Origin: Dactylosporangium vinaceum
GTDB lineage: Bacteria > Actinomycetota > Actinomycetes > Mycobacteriales > Micromonosporaceae
Assembly (NCBI RefSeq): GCF_019904175.1
Contig: NZ_CP061913.1
Span: 9,486,001-9,550,000, forward strand
Direction: 5' to 3'
DNA length: 64,000 bases
Shown here: positions 34,283 through 43,240 of the stretch, piece after piece
Position numbering within the stretch: the first letter of the stretch is position 1
How the letters are laid out: each line of letters opens with the position of its first letter
Program-made: the position numbers and the translations under genes
The notes under the pieces: model-generated
Seen by the model: only the letters and a program-made list of their open reading frames with translations
The model's database searches: none
What the model was told of the DNA's origin: nothing

Positions 34283-35299
34283 GTGGATGTTGCCGGCTGG
34301 ATCTGGACCGCGACTCTCGTCGGGCTGGGCGCCATACTGCTGTTCGATCTCGCCATCGTCGCCCGCCGCCCTCATGAGCCGTCGATCAAAGAGTCGACCA
34401 TCTGGGTCACGGTCTACGTCGGGCTCGCCCTGCTCTTCGGCCTGTTCGTGCTGGCCAATTGGGGTGGCGGCTACGCCGGTGAGTTCTACGCGGGCTGGCT
34501 GACGGAATACAGCCTGTCCGTCGACAACCTGTTCGTCTTCGTGATCATCCTGTCGCGCTTCAAGGTCCCGCGGCAGTACCAGCAGAAGGTCCTCCTGATC
34601 GGCATCGCCCTCGCGCTCGTCATGCGCGGCGGGTTCATCGCGGTGGGCTCGGCGGCGATCAGCCGGTTCTCCTGGGTGTTCTACATCTTTGCCGCATTCC
34701 TCGTATACACCGCGGTCAAGCTCGCCATGCAGGGCGAGACCGATGAGGGGGACTTCAAGGAGAACGCGCTGATCCGGTGGTCGCGGCGAGTGCTGCCGAT
34801 GACCCCGCAGTATCAGGAGTCCCGGCTCACTGCGCGTGACGAGCGCGGCCGTCTGCACATGACCCCGATGATCGTGGTGCTGATCGCGATCGGCACGACG
34901 GATCTCATCTTCGCGCTCGATTCGATCCCGGCGATCTTCGGCCTGACCGCCGAGCCCTACCTGGTCTTCACGGCCAACGTGTTTGCGCTGATGGGACTGC
35001 GACAGCTGTACTTCCTGATCGGCGGACTGCTCGACCGGCTCGTCTATCTTTCCGTCGGCCTGGCCGTGGTGCTCGGGTTCATCGGTGTGAAGCTGTTCCT
35101 GGAGGCCCTCGCCGACAACAACCTGCCGTTCATCAACGGTGGCGAGCCCGTCGGGTGGGCGCCGCACATCGGCATCGAATTGTCACTCGCCGTCATCATC
35201 GGCACCCTGGCCATCACGACCGTCGCGTCTCTGGTCAAGTCGCGTCACGACGCGCGTGCAGCCATCGCACAAGCGGACAAAGCTCACAAAATTCCTTAA
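34283..35299 (+). CDS. TerC family membrane protein (Alx-type, probable manganese exporter)
   Basis: A 338-residue protein with about nine membrane helices and the TerC signatures EYSLSVDNLFVFVII and GTTDLIFALDSIPAIFGLT, whose acidic residues are thought to bind metal. E. coli Alx and related TerC proteins under yybP-ykoY control are linked to Mn2+ export or metalation of exported enzymes. I chose the GTG at 34283 because it is six bases after GGAGG and starts the first helix; the longer open frame runs back through the riboswitch. Control by the Mn2+ riboswitch makes manganese the most likely substrate. Confidence 0.93.
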   Translation: MDVAGWIWTATLVGLGAILLFDLAIVARRPHEPSIKESTIWVTVYVGLALLFGLFVLANWGGGYAGEFYAGWLTEYSLSVDNLFVFVIILSRFKVPRQYQQKVLLIGIALALVMRGGFIAVGSAAISRFSWVFYIFAAFLVYTAVKLAMQGETDEGDFKENALIRWSRRVLPMTPQYQESRLTARDERGRLHMTPMIVVLIAIGTTDLIFALDSIPAIFGLTAEPYLVFTANVFALMGLRQLYFLIGGLLDRLVYLSVGLAVVLGFIGVKLFLEALADNNLPFINGGEPVGWAPHIGIELSLAVIIGTLAITTVASLVKSRHDARAAIAQADKAHKIP

Positions 35300-35372
35300 A
35301 GCCTCGCCGGGGCTCGCTTTACGCGTCAATCAGCGCGAACATGGGGTACCACGGCGGGGCAGGTGATGCATC

Positions 35373-36374
35373 TTGCATGAAATGACGCAGCGGGGCCAGC
35401 TCTCGGCTCCCGCGGTGCTGTGCCCGTTCACGCCGCGGATCTCGCCCCACGCCGACTCGGTGCAGCGCTGGTCGCTGCACTGGGCGACCCGGCACGGCCT
35501 GCTCGACCGGCCCGGGGCCCGCGCGACATTCGCGCGGGCCCGCTTCGCCAACCTCATGTGCCGGGCCCACCCGGACGCCGGCGAGCCGGAGCTGCGGCTG
35601 GCCACGGCCTGGCTGATCAGCATCTTCGTCCTCGACGACCTGCTGGAGCGGGCCCTCGTGCGCGACCCGGAGCCGGCCCGCGCGGCCGTCACCGAGGTCG
35701 TGCGGCTCCTGCGCGACCAGCAGCCGGAGCCGGTCTTCGGCACGGCGCTGGGCCGGCCCCTCGCGGGGGCGCTCGGTGAGGTCTGGAAGCGGACCGAGCC
35801 GCGGGTGAGCCCGCAGTGGCGGGAGCGCTTCGTCGGGCACGTCGCCGACTACCTGGCCGGCACGCTCTGGGAGGCCGGCAACCGGGCCGCGGACCGCCCG
35901 CCGCTGCTCGACGAATACCGCCGGATGCGCCACCACAGCGCGGCCACCGACATGTTCTTCGATCTCATCGAGCCGATGCACGGGTTCGAGCTGCCCACCG
36001 GCCTGCTCGACGATCCGGACTTCGCGACCGCGCGACGCACCGCCGGTACCGTCATCGGGATCTTCAATGATCTGATCTCGTGGCCCAAGGAGGCCGCGAT
36101 CGGCGACCACCACAACATCGTCTTCTCGTTCCAGCGCGAGCACCGCCTGCACCTCGCGGAGGCGGTGTCGGCGGCGGTGGCCGAGCACGACGCGTGCGTG
36201 CTGGAGTTTCAGGTCGCCCGCGACCGGCTCGAGACCCGCTGGTGGAGCGACCCGACCTGTGCCACCGGCATCGGCGACCTCGTGCACTGGATTCGCGGCA
36301 ACGTGGACTGGTCGATGGAGTCGGGCCGGTACACCCCGGCGGAGATACCGGCCCCACGCAGCGCCGGCGATTAG
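35373..36374 (+). CDS. class I terpene synthase
   Basis: A 333-residue terpene cyclase that ionises an isoprenyl diphosphate with a trinuclear Mg2+ cluster. The aspartate motif reads DDLLE (88-92). The NSE triad N232, S236, E240 is intact (NDLISWPKE), and the late RY pair is at 319-320. The size is that of a sesquiterpene-type synthase, but the product cannot be predicted; it is too short for geosmin synthase. The start is TTG at 35373 (AGGTGAT five bases upstream) or ATG at 35382. No prenyltransferase or P450 is adjacent, so it stands alone. Confidence 0.9.
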   Translation: MHEMTQRGQLSAPAVLCPFTPRISPHADSVQRWSLHWATRHGLLDRPGARATFARARFANLMCRAHPDAGEPELRLATAWLISIFVLDDLLERALVRDPEPARAAVTEVVRLLRDQQPEPVFGTALGRPLAGALGEVWKRTEPRVSPQWRERFVGHVADYLAGTLWEAGNRAADRPPLLDEYRRMRHHSAATDMFFDLIEPMHGFELPTGLLDDPDFATARRTAGTVIGIFNDLISWPKEAAIGDHHNIVFSFQREHRLHLAEAVSAAVAEHDACVLEFQVARDRLETRWWSDPTCATGIGDLVHWIRGNVDWSMESGRYTPAEIPAPRSAGD

Positions 36375-36410
36375 GACCGCGACACCGCGGCCCCAATCGG
36401 CGCCGGCCGA

Positions 36411-38273
36411 CTACGAGTGCGCGCGCTTGCGGGCCACGCGCTCGCGGTCCTTCTGATCGAGCATGACCTTGCGGATGCGGATCGCCGCCGGCGTGATCTC
36501 CACGCACTCGTCCTCGCGGCAGAACTCCAGCGCCTGCTCCAGCGAGAGCTTCCGCGGCGGGATCAGCTTCTCCGTCTCGTCGGCGGCCGACGAGCGCATG
36601 TTGGTGAGCTTCTTCTCCTTGGTGATGTTGACGTCCATGTCGTCGGCGCGGGAGTTCTCGCCGACGATCATGCCCTCGTACACCTCGGTGGTCGGCTCCA
36701 CGAACATCGAGCCGCGCTCCTGCAGGTTCATCATCGCGAACGGCGTCGCCACGCCCGAGCGGTCGGCGACGAGCGAGCCGGTGGCGCGGGTGCGCAGCTC
36801 GCCGTACCAGGGCTCGTAGGACTCGAAGACGTGGTGCAGGATGCCGGTGCCGCGGGTGTCGGTGAGGAACTCGGTCCGGAAGCCGATGAGCGCGCGCGCC
36901 GGGACCAGCCACTCCATGCGGATCCAGCCGGTGCCGTGGTTGACCATCTGCTCCATGCGCCCCTTGCGCGTGGCCAGCAGCTGCGTGATCGCCCCGAGGT
37001 ACTCCTCCGGCGCATCGATCGTCAGCCGCTCGGTGGGCTCGTGGACCTTGCCGTTGATCTCGCGGGTCACGACCTGCGGCTTGCCGACCGTCAGCTCGTA
37101 GCCCTCGCGCCGCATCTGCTCCACGAGGATCGCCAGCGCCAGCTCACCGCGGCCCTGGACCTCCCAGGTGTCGGGACGCTCGGTCGGCAGGATGCGCAGC
37201 GACACGTTGCCGACGAGCTCGCGCTCCAGGCGGTCCTTGACCAGGCGGGCGGTGACCTTCGTGCCCTTCTGCTTGCCGGCCAGCGGCGACTGGTTGGTGC
37301 CGATGGTCATCGAGATGGCCGGCTCGTCGACAGTGATGCGCGGCAGCGCGATCGGGTTCTCGGCGTCGGCAAGCGTGTCGCCGATCATGATCTCGGCGAT
37401 GCCGGCGACGGCGATGATGTCGCCCGGGCCGGCCTGCTCGGCGGGCTTGCGCTCCAGACCGTCGGTCATCAGCAGCTCGGAGATGCGCACGCTCTGCTGG
37501 GTGCCGCCCTCGCGGCACCAGGTCACCGTCTGCCCCTTGCGGATCGTGCCCTCGTGCACCCGGCACAGCGCGAGGCGGCCCAGGAACGGCGAGGCGTCCA
37601 GGTTCGTCACGTGCGCCTGCAGCGGGGCACCCTCGTGGTAGGCCGGCGCCGGGATCGTGTCCAGCAGCGTCCTGAACAGCGGCTGGAGGTTGTCGCTGTC
37701 CTCCGGCACGGTGCCGTCCTTGGGCTGCGCGAGCGTGGCGATGCCGTCGCGCGCACACGCGTACACAATGGGGAAGTCGATCTGCTCTTCGTCGGCGTCG
37801 AGGTCCAGGAAGAGCTCGTAGGTCTCGTCCACGACCTCCTTGATCCGGGCGTCGGGCCGGTCCACCTTGTTGATCACCAGGATGATCGGCAGGCGGGCCT
37901 TGAGCGCCTTGCGCAGCACGAACCGGGTCTGCGGGAGCGGGCCCTCGCTGGCGTCGACGAGCAGGATGACGCCGTCGACCATGGTCAGGCCGCGCTCGAC
38001 CTCACCGCCGAAGTCGGCGTGGCCGGGCGTGTCGATGATGTTGATCGTGACCGGGTCGCCGTCCTGGGGGACGTAGCGCACCGCGGTGTTCTTGGCGAGA
38101 ATGGTGATGCCCTTCTCGCGCTCGAGGTCCATCGAGTCCATGACCCGATCGGTGAGCTCGGCGCGGGCGTGGAACGCCCCGGACTGCCGCAACATCGCGT
38201 CGACGAGCGTGGTCTTGCCATGGTCGACGTGGGCGACGATAGCCACATTGCGGAGATCTGAGCGGGTCTGCAT
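36411..38273 (-). CDS. typA: translational GTPase TypA/BipA
   Basis: A 620-residue ribosome-binding GTPase for stress and cold adaptation and for 50S assembly. G1 is AHVDHGKTTLVD, G3 DTPGHADFGGEVER, G4 NKVDRPDAR, followed by EF-G-like domains II, III and V. The BipA-specific C-terminal domain includes REDECVEITPAAIRIRK and ends in a basic tail. The length is normal. It is convergent with the terpene synthase (36 bp apart) and divergent from the lytic transglycosylase 92 bp away. Confidence 0.97.
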   Translation of the reverse strand: MQTRSDLRNVAIVAHVDHGKTTLVDAMLRQSGAFHARAELTDRVMDSMDLEREKGITILAKNTAVRYVPQDGDPVTINIIDTPGHADFGGEVERGLTMVDGVILLVDASEGPLPQTRFVLRKALKARLPIILVINKVDRPDARIKEVVDETYELFLDLDADEEQIDFPIVYACARDGIATLAQPKDGTVPEDSDNLQPLFRTLLDTIPAPAYHEGAPLQAHVTNLDASPFLGRLALCRVHEGTIRKGQTVTWCREGGTQQSVRISELLMTDGLERKPAEQAGPGDIIAVAGIAEIMIGDTLADAENPIALPRITVDEPAISMTIGTNQSPLAGKQKGTKVTARLVKDRLERELVGNVSLRILPTERPDTWEVQGRGELALAILVEQMRREGYELTVGKPQVVTREINGKVHEPTERLTIDAPEEYLGAITQLLATRKGRMEQMVNHGTGWIRMEWLVPARALIGFRTEFLTDTRGTGILHHVFESYEPWYGELRTRATGSLVADRSGVATPFAMMNLQERGSMFVEPTTEVYEGMIVGENSRADDMDVNITKEKKLTNMRSSAADETEKLIPPRKLSLEQALEFCREDECVEITPAAIRIRKVMLDQKDRERVARKRAHS

Positions 38274-38365
38274 GACCCCTATTGTTCCAGGCCCTCGGGC
38301 AAACTTTTTCGGGGTCCCGCGCGTCTATGGTTTACCGCTAGCCTGGCGGCCACGGGGAGGTACAG

Positions 38366-39277
38366 GTGTCGATGAGCCATTACGACGATGACAGCACCGC
38401 CGAATTCGGGGCATATGACGCATATGACCAGGAGCCGCCGCGCCGGAGACGCAAGGGCGGCGTGATCCTGCTCAGCGCCGCCGTGGCGGTGGTGCTCCTG
38501 GGCTGCGGGATCATCGCGGCCCTGGCCAGGGGCAGTTTTGACGGCGGCAAGCCGGCCGCCCAGGAGCAGGCCGGAGACGGTTCGAGGCCCATTTCGGCGT
38601 ACTCCGCGCCGCCCGCCACCTCCGAAGCGCCGGTCGCGGTGGTGGCTACCAGCTCGGCTCCGCCGACACCCACGAAGTCACCGTCGAAGACGGCCACGAA
38701 GGCGCCGACGAAGAAACCTTCACCGAAGGTTACGGAAACCGTCACCCCGCCGGCACCGCCGCACAACACCTGCACACCGGTGCGCGGGACCAACCAGCTG
38801 CCGAAAGAGACGGTCAAGGGCTACCTGGACGCGGCCGCGGCCAAGCACTTCTGGGGCAGCAAGACGGATCCGGACTACGAGCAGATCCAGGTCCCGACCC
38901 GCCTGCTCTACGCCGTCGCCGAGCAGGAGAGCGGCTGGCAGACCGACATCAAGGCGTGCGACGGTGGCCTGGGTGTGATGCAGGTCATGCCCGACACCAT
39001 GAAGTTCGTCAACCAGCGGTTCGCGACAAGCTGGGACTACACCGTCCCCCAGCAGAACGTGATGTGCGGCGCCAACTACCTGGCCTGGCTCATCGCGTAC
39101 TTCGGCCCCAAGGTCGGCACCTACGACATGACCGACCCGAAGCTGCTGGGCGCCGTCATCTCCGCCTACAACTGGGGCACGGGCGGCGTCGACTACGCGA
39201 ACGGCGTCTACCCCAACCCGCAGTACGTCCAGAACGTCAAGGCCCTCATGACCGCCAGCCGCGCCGGCAACTACTGA
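38366..39277 (+). CDS. membrane-anchored lytic transglycosylase (SLT domain)
   Basis: A 303-residue cell-wall enzyme. A basic cytosolic start (PPRRRRK) and one membrane helix (about 32-55) are followed by a Pro/Ser/Thr/Lys linker (60-135) that would span the wall. The SLT goose-lysozyme-like domain has its catalytic glutamate in AEQESGW (Glu188), then GGLGVMQVMPDT and SAYNWGTGG. It would cleave peptidoglycan glycan strands to 1,6-anhydro ends. The GTG at 38366 is five bases after GGGGAGG and is preferred over the ATG two codons later. Confidence 0.92.
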   Translation: MSMSHYDDDSTAEFGAYDAYDQEPPRRRRKGGVILLSAAVAVVLLGCGIIAALARGSFDGGKPAAQEQAGDGSRPISAYSAPPATSEAPVAVVATSSAPPTPTKSPSKTATKAPTKKPSPKVTETVTPPAPPHNTCTPVRGTNQLPKETVKGYLDAAAAKHFWGSKTDPDYEQIQVPTRLLYAVAEQESGWQTDIKACDGGLGVMQVMPDTMKFVNQRFATSWDYTVPQQNVMCGANYLAWLIAYFGPKVGTYDMTDPKLLGAVISAYNWGTGGVDYANGVYPNPQYVQNVKALMTASRAGNY

Positions 39278-39298
39278 CCGGCGTCACGCCCGGTGCGG

Positions 39299-39341
39299 GA
39301 GGCCGGCGATCGGGTGACGAACCCGCGCCATCGCCGGCCTC
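39299..39341. terminator. bidirectional hairpin terminator
   Basis: GAGGCCGGCGAT and ATCGCCGGCCTC pair over 12 bp, with an inner CGGGT/ACCCG stem around GACGA. It lies between the lytic transglycosylase and the convergent Imm33-like gene. Confidence 0.75.
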
Positions 39342-39344
39342 GGA

Positions 39345-39680
39345 TCACGAGTCCTCGGGGAACGTGGACGGGCCCACGTCGGTGTAGCGGCCGGTGTCGG
39401 CGTCCCACTCGAACTGGCGGCCCTCACTGCCCTCGGCGACCAGCTTGCCGAACTCCGGGTAGCGCTCGGTCAGGAACTCGAGGTCGGGCATGAGCAGCTC
39501 GCCCGCGTCGGCCAGCTGCTCGTCGGTCTCGTCGCCGACGAGGAGGTTCCAGCCGCTGGCCCGGCGCCCGTCCGGGGACGGCGGCAGCGTGGCGTCCTCC
39601 GGGTCGTGGTACACGTAACCGGGCACCAGTGACTCGTCCTCCATCAGGCGCCGCGACGTGAACGCGATCAAGTTACCCAT
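39345..39680 (-). CDS. Imm33/DUF2185-like protein
   Basis: A 111-residue protein resembling the DUF2185 (Imm33) fold: GYVYHDPEDATLPPSPDGRRASGWNLLVGDETDEQ and a helical LLMPDLEFLTERYPEFGKLV, then FEWDADTGRY. Imm33 domains occur both as immunity proteins of polymorphic toxins and as stand-alone proteins; no toxin gene is adjacent here, so an immunity role is unsupported. I chose the ATG at 39680, where the conserved part starts. TACTGG five bases upstream may be its -10. Confidence 0.7.
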   Translation of the reverse strand: MGNLIAFTSRRLMEDESLVPGYVYHDPEDATLPPSPDGRRASGWNLLVGDETDEQLADAGELLMPDLEFLTERYPEFGKLVAEGSEGRQFEWDADTGRYTDVGPSTFPEDS

Positions 39681-39717
39681 GCCGACCAGTATGGCGGCTG
39701 AACCTTGGAGGTTTCCG

Positions 39718-40269
39718 GTGGCCACTGCCGCAACGGAGCACCGCGAGACCGCCGCCCACTTCACCGCGCTGGTGCGCGGCACGACCGACTGGTCAGCACC
39801 CGCGCCGGTCCCGGGGTGGGTGGCCCGCGACGTCGTGCGTCACCTGATCGAGTGGCTCACCGACTTCGTGCGGTCGGGCGCCGGCGTGACGCTCGCGGCC
39901 GGCCCGTCCGTCGACACCGACCCGGTCGGCGCGTGGGAGGCGCACGCGGCCGCGGTCCAGGCGCTGCTGGACGACCCGGAATCGGCCGGCGTGATGTTCA
40001 CCAACCCGCACACGGGCTCGATGCCGCTGCCCGACGCGATCGCGATGTTCTACACCTCCGACGTGTTTCTCCACACCTGGGACCTGGCCCGGGCGACCGG
40101 GCAGGACGAGCGGCTCGACGGGCAGCGGTGCGCGGCGATGCTGGAAGGGATGCTGCCGATGGACGCGCTGCTGCGCACCAGCGGCCAGTACGGCCCGCGC
40201 GTCGAGGTCCCCGACGACGCCGACCCGCAGACGAAGCTCCTGGCGTTCATCGGCCGCGATCCGCGCTGA
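39718..40269 (+). CDS. DinB-fold TIGR03086-type protein
   Basis: A 183-residue four-helix protein of the maleylpyruvate isomerase/DinB-like group. It has an early histidine in VVRHLIEWL, and DVFLHTWDLARATGQDERLD, the family hallmark with a metal-ligand histidine. Actinobacterial members are thought to be thiol (mycothiol)-dependent enzymes, but substrates are unknown. The GTG at 39718 lies six bases after GGAGG. The 3' end overlaps the convergent STM4011-type gene by 23 bp. Confidence 0.82.
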   Translation: MATAATEHRETAAHFTALVRGTTDWSAPAPVPGWVARDVVRHLIEWLTDFVRSGAGVTLAAGPSVDTDPVGAWEAHAAAVQALLDDPESAGVMFTNPHTGSMPLPDAIAMFYTSDVFLHTWDLARATGQDERLDGQRCAAMLEGMLPMDALLRTSGQYGPRVEVPDDADPQTKLLAFIGRDPR

Positions 40270-41113
40270 ACGCGTGCGGGATCCGCTCCAGGATTCCGCC
40301 GGCGAACACGTCGTAGAGCGGCAGCGTCTCCAGGTGGACGTACCCGATGTGGCAGTCGCACACCCCGTTCGGGCACGGCCGCGGCCCGCGCCGGGCCTGC
40401 CATGAGCCGTCGTAGAGGTTGCCGAGCGGCTCCGGCACGAAGTGGCAGCGCCTGACGGTCCCGTCGCCCAGCACCGAGATCGCGTCGGCGCCGGTCCGGC
40501 AGGCCGCTCCCAGCGAGCGGTGCGGCCTCACGCTGTAGCCGAACAGCGGGTCGACAGCGGTCCAGGCGGCCTCCTCCGCGGCCGAGTACGTATGCCCCTC
40601 GGCGGCGTTCACCCAGCAGTACACCTGCGGATCCAGGCGTTGCCGCAGCTCCAGGGCGGCGGCGTGGTGCTCGGGCAGCCCGACGATCCCGACGGAGTGG
40701 CGCAGACCGTGCCGGCTCAGGGTGGTGCAGGCGGCGAGGAAGCGCTCGATCGTCGTCTGGCCCGGGTGGAACGTGCACCAGAACGCGAGCTTCGAGGGGT
40801 CCGCGGCGCCGAGCCACCCGTCGAGGCGGGCGGCGAGGTTCGTCTGGATCGCCACCCGGCCGACGTGCTCCAGGCGGGACAGCTCGACGAGCGCGGTCCG
40901 GTACCAGCTCCGCGTGAGCCCCTCCCCCCACGGCGTGAACAGGACCTCGACCGGCTCGTCGGCGGCGCGGACCCAGGCCGTGAACCGCTCGAGCGCGGCC
41001 CGATCCGCCCGCAGCCGCTCCGGCGGGTCCCGGCGCTTGGCGAACGGGCAGTACGGGCAGTCGTAGTTGCAGCTGGCCAGTGGCCCCCGGTACAGGATCC
41101 GCAGGGTCGTCAT
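40247..41113 (-). CDS. STM4011 family radical SAM protein
   Basis: A 288-residue radical SAM enzyme. The SAM-cluster motif CNYDCPYC supplies Cys15, 19 and 22. Further cysteines at 205, 223, 247, 252 and 254 (CPNGVCDC) could hold an auxiliary Fe-S cluster, as in SPASM-type peptide-modifying enzymes. It is the last gene of the five-gene STM4015-4011 cassette, named after Salmonella loci of unknown function. Its ATG overlaps a 7-codon mini-frame created by a 20-bp duplication (41111-41143). Confidence 0.85.
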   Translation of the reverse strand: MTTLRILYRGPLASCNYDCPYCPFAKRRDPPERLRADRAALERFTAWVRAADEPVEVLFTPWGEGLTRSWYRTALVELSRLEHVGRVAIQTNLAARLDGWLGAADPSKLAFWCTFHPGQTTIERFLAACTTLSRHGLRHSVGIVGLPEHHAAALELRQRLDPQVYCWVNAAEGHTYSAAEEAAWTAVDPLFGYSVRPHRSLGAACRTGADAISVLGDGTVRRCHFVPEPLGNLYDGSWQARRGPRPCPNGVCDCHIGYVHLETLPLYDVFAGGILERIPHAFSADRGR

Positions 41114-41143
41114 CGCGGCACGTCAGTCTTCATCGCGGCACGT
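41111..41143 (-). repeat. 20-bp-spaced duplication of a stop/start junction
   Basis: CATCGCGGCACGT occurs at 41111-41123 and 41131-41143. On the minus strand this duplicates the STM4012 stop and STM4011 start context. The first ATG opens a 7-codon frame (MKTDVPR, then TGA) whose stop overlaps the true STM4011 ATG, so ATGA coupling occurs twice in series. Confidence 0.85.
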
Positions 41144-42452
41144 GCCCGGTCATCGCCGCCCGCACGCCTGTCGAGATCAGCCACGGGCCGATCGCGTCCG
41201 AGTGCGCCAGGCCCTCGGCGGTGAGCCGGTGGCCCTCGGCATAGCCGGCCGCCCGCAGCCGATCGAGCGCCGGGAAGTCGTCGTCGACGGCGGTGCCGAA
41301 CCGCGCCGCATACGCCGCCGCGTCCACGCCCTCGGCCCGCAGCAGCGACTTGAGCAGCCACCGCCGCCGCTGCTCACCGGCGTCGAGCGCGAACCCGACC
41401 TCGGCCACGTCGAAGTCGCGCTCCGGCCGCCCCAGATAGTCGGCCAGGATGCCCCGCACCGACCTGACGCTCACCGCGTAGTCGAACGAATAGTGCAGGC
41501 GTGTCGTGTAGGACCGGGCGCCGCAGCCGAGACCGACCATGCCGTCGTCCTGGCAGCAGTACTCCCCGGCCGCGTCCTGAGCGTCGCCCGCCGGGGAGCC
41601 GCCGGCCCGCCGGAACTGCCGCATCGAGAGCTGCTCGTAGCCCTCCGCGGCCAGCCGCGCCACGGCGTGCCGGTACAGCCCCAGTCGCTGCGCATCCCAC
41701 GCCGGATCGGCCCCGTCGCCGGCCCGGCGCCCGAGCCCGGTCAGCGGCCGCACGTACAGCGGGTACAAATACAGCTCCTCCGGCGCCCACCGCAGCGCCG
41801 CGTCGAGCGAGGCGTCCCACGTGGCCCGGGTCTGGCCGGGGATCCCGTAGATCAGGTCGATGTTCAGCGCCATCGCCCCGGCCGCGCGGATCGCGTCGAG
41901 GGCCCGCTCCACCTCGGCCCGGCGCTGCGGCCGCCCGGCCGCGTGGGCCTCGGTGTCGAGGAAGCTCTGCACGCCGATGGAGATCCGGCTCGCACCGCGC
42001 GCGCCGAGCACCGCCAGCCGGTCGGGGGTCGCGGTGGAAGGCGACGTCTCGACCGACAGCGGCACACCGCGCAGATCGACCCGCGCCGCGTCCTCGAGCA
42101 GGTCGAACAGCTCGGTGAGCTCGGGCGCGGTGAGGTACGTCGGGGTGCCGCCCCCGATCGCCGCCCGCGCATAGCGCGCGTCGGGAATCACCGCCGCGAC
42201 CCGCCGGGCCTGCCGCCGCAGCTGCGCGAGGTAGGCCGCGACCTGCTGCTCCGGCGGGTTCGCGCGGGTGAACAGGTTGCAGAAGCCGCAGCGCATCTCG
42301 CAGTACGGCACGTGCACGTACAGCAGCAGGTTCGCCGTGTCCTCGCCGGCCCACACCGCGTCGAGACGCGGTCGCGGGTCGAGCTTCCGATAAGCGGTCT
42401 TGTGGGGGTACGCGTACAGGTACCCCTGATACGCCGAGCCCAGATTCACCAT
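41130..42452 (-). CDS. STM4012 family radical SAM protein (HemN-like)
   Basis: A 440-residue radical SAM protein with coproporphyrinogen oxidase-like (HemN/HemW) layout: the cluster motif CEMRCGFC (Cys51, 55, 58), then GGGTPTYL, ISIGVQSFLD and LNIDLIYGIPGQT. The C-terminal winged region carries QDDGMVGLGCGARSYT. Homology to HemN does not imply a haem role; no haem genes are near. I chose the ATG at 42452, seven bases after GGAGG and overlapping the STM4013 TGA. It would act on an unknown substrate together with the neighbouring cassette proteins. Confidence 0.87.
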   Translation of the reverse strand: MVNLGSAYQGYLYAYPHKTAYRKLDPRPRLDAVWAGEDTANLLLYVHVPYCEMRCGFCNLFTRANPPEQQVAAYLAQLRRQARRVAAVIPDARYARAAIGGGTPTYLTAPELTELFDLLEDAARVDLRGVPLSVETSPSTATPDRLAVLGARGASRISIGVQSFLDTEAHAAGRPQRRAEVERALDAIRAAGAMALNIDLIYGIPGQTRATWDASLDAALRWAPEELYLYPLYVRPLTGLGRRAGDGADPAWDAQRLGLYRHAVARLAAEGYEQLSMRQFRRAGGSPAGDAQDAAGEYCCQDDGMVGLGCGARSYTTRLHYSFDYAVSVRSVRGILADYLGRPERDFDVAEVGFALDAGEQRRRWLLKSLLRAEGVDAAAYAARFGTAVDDDFPALDRLRAAGYAEGHRLTAEGLAHSDAIGPWLISTGVRAAMTGHVPR

Positions 42453-43240
42453 GCCCCGGCCTCCAGCGTGCACTCGGCATACGGCACCGTCCACACGACC
42501 TCGTGGGCGAGGCGGTGCCCGACGTGCCCGTCCTCGCCGTATGCGGTGCCGTGGTCGCTGCACACGATCACGTGGCACGGCCGCCCGCGCCCGGTCGCCA
42601 GGTGCAGCAGCTCGGGGATGTGCCGGTCGACGTACTCCAGCGCCGCACCGTGCGACGCCACCGAGTCCTCCGCGGCGCCGTCGAGGTAGTGCCGGTTGGG
42701 CTGGTGCAGCGCCGCGACGTTGATGAACGTGAACAGCGGTCCGGCCGCCGGCTGCACCGCCGCGAGCCGCCGCAGCTGCGCCTCGAAGCAGCCCGGCGCG
42801 GTGACGCCGAACTCGGGGGCCCAGTGGGCCTCGTCGAACAGCCCCGGCAGCACGCTGCCCTGCGGGGACGTCATCGCGAAGAAGCCGACGCCGCCGATGC
42901 AGATGGTGTGGTAGCCCTCCGCCCGCAGCCCGCTCACCACGTCCGCCGCGTCGAACTCCCAGGTGTCCTCGCCGACGGTGGTGCTGCCGGGGAACCGGGC
43001 CGCGAACGGCCGCGGGTGCGGGCCGGGCCCGGCCGGCGTGGGCAGGAACCCGCCGAAGAACGCGTGGTGCGCCGCATACGTGAACGACGCCGGCGTGTGC
43101 CGCCGCTGCCACTGCCCGCCCGGCAGCACCTTCGCCAGGTTGGGCGTGCGCCCGCCCGCGAGCAACTGCGCCGCGACGTCGAAGCGCAGCGTGTCGAGCG
43201 TGACGAACAGCAGATCGTGCGTCCCCAGCAGCGCCTTCAA
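42446..43240 (-). CDS. STM4013 family sulfatase-fold hydrolase
   Basis: A 264-residue alkaline phosphatase/sulfatase-superfamily protein. Metal ligands are visible at both ends: Asp16 in LLFVTLDTLRFD, and CSDHGTAYGEDGHVGHR with Asp229 and His230 (and His239/His242). The nucleophile region is SFTYAAHHAFFGGFLP, without the CxPxR sulfatase signature, so the chemistry is more likely phosphoester or phosphonate-type than formylglycine sulfatase. It is short for the superfamily. The TTG start overlaps the STM4014 stop (TTGA). Confidence 0.85.
   Translation of the reverse strand: MKALLGTHDLLFVTLDTLRFDVAAQLLAGGRTPNLAKVLPGGQWQRRHTPASFTYAAHHAFFGGFLPTPAGPGPHPRPFAARFPGSTTVGEDTWEFDAADVVSGLRAEGYHTICIGGVGFFAMTSPQGSVLPGLFDEAHWAPEFGVTAPGCFEAQLRRLAAVQPAAGPLFTFINVAALHQPNRHYLDGAAEDSVASHGAALEYVDRHIPELLHLATGRGRPCHVIVCSDHGTAYGEDGHVGHRLAHEVVWTVPYAECTLEAGAW

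Noticed and set aside
38274..38365. c-di-AMP (ydaO) riboswitch before the lytic transglycosylase
   Set aside because: The gap is only 92 bp, and I see none of the conserved elements.
39345..39680. Toxin-immunity module at the Imm33-like gene
   Set aside because: No polymorphic toxin, secretion or pre-toxin domain lies nearby.
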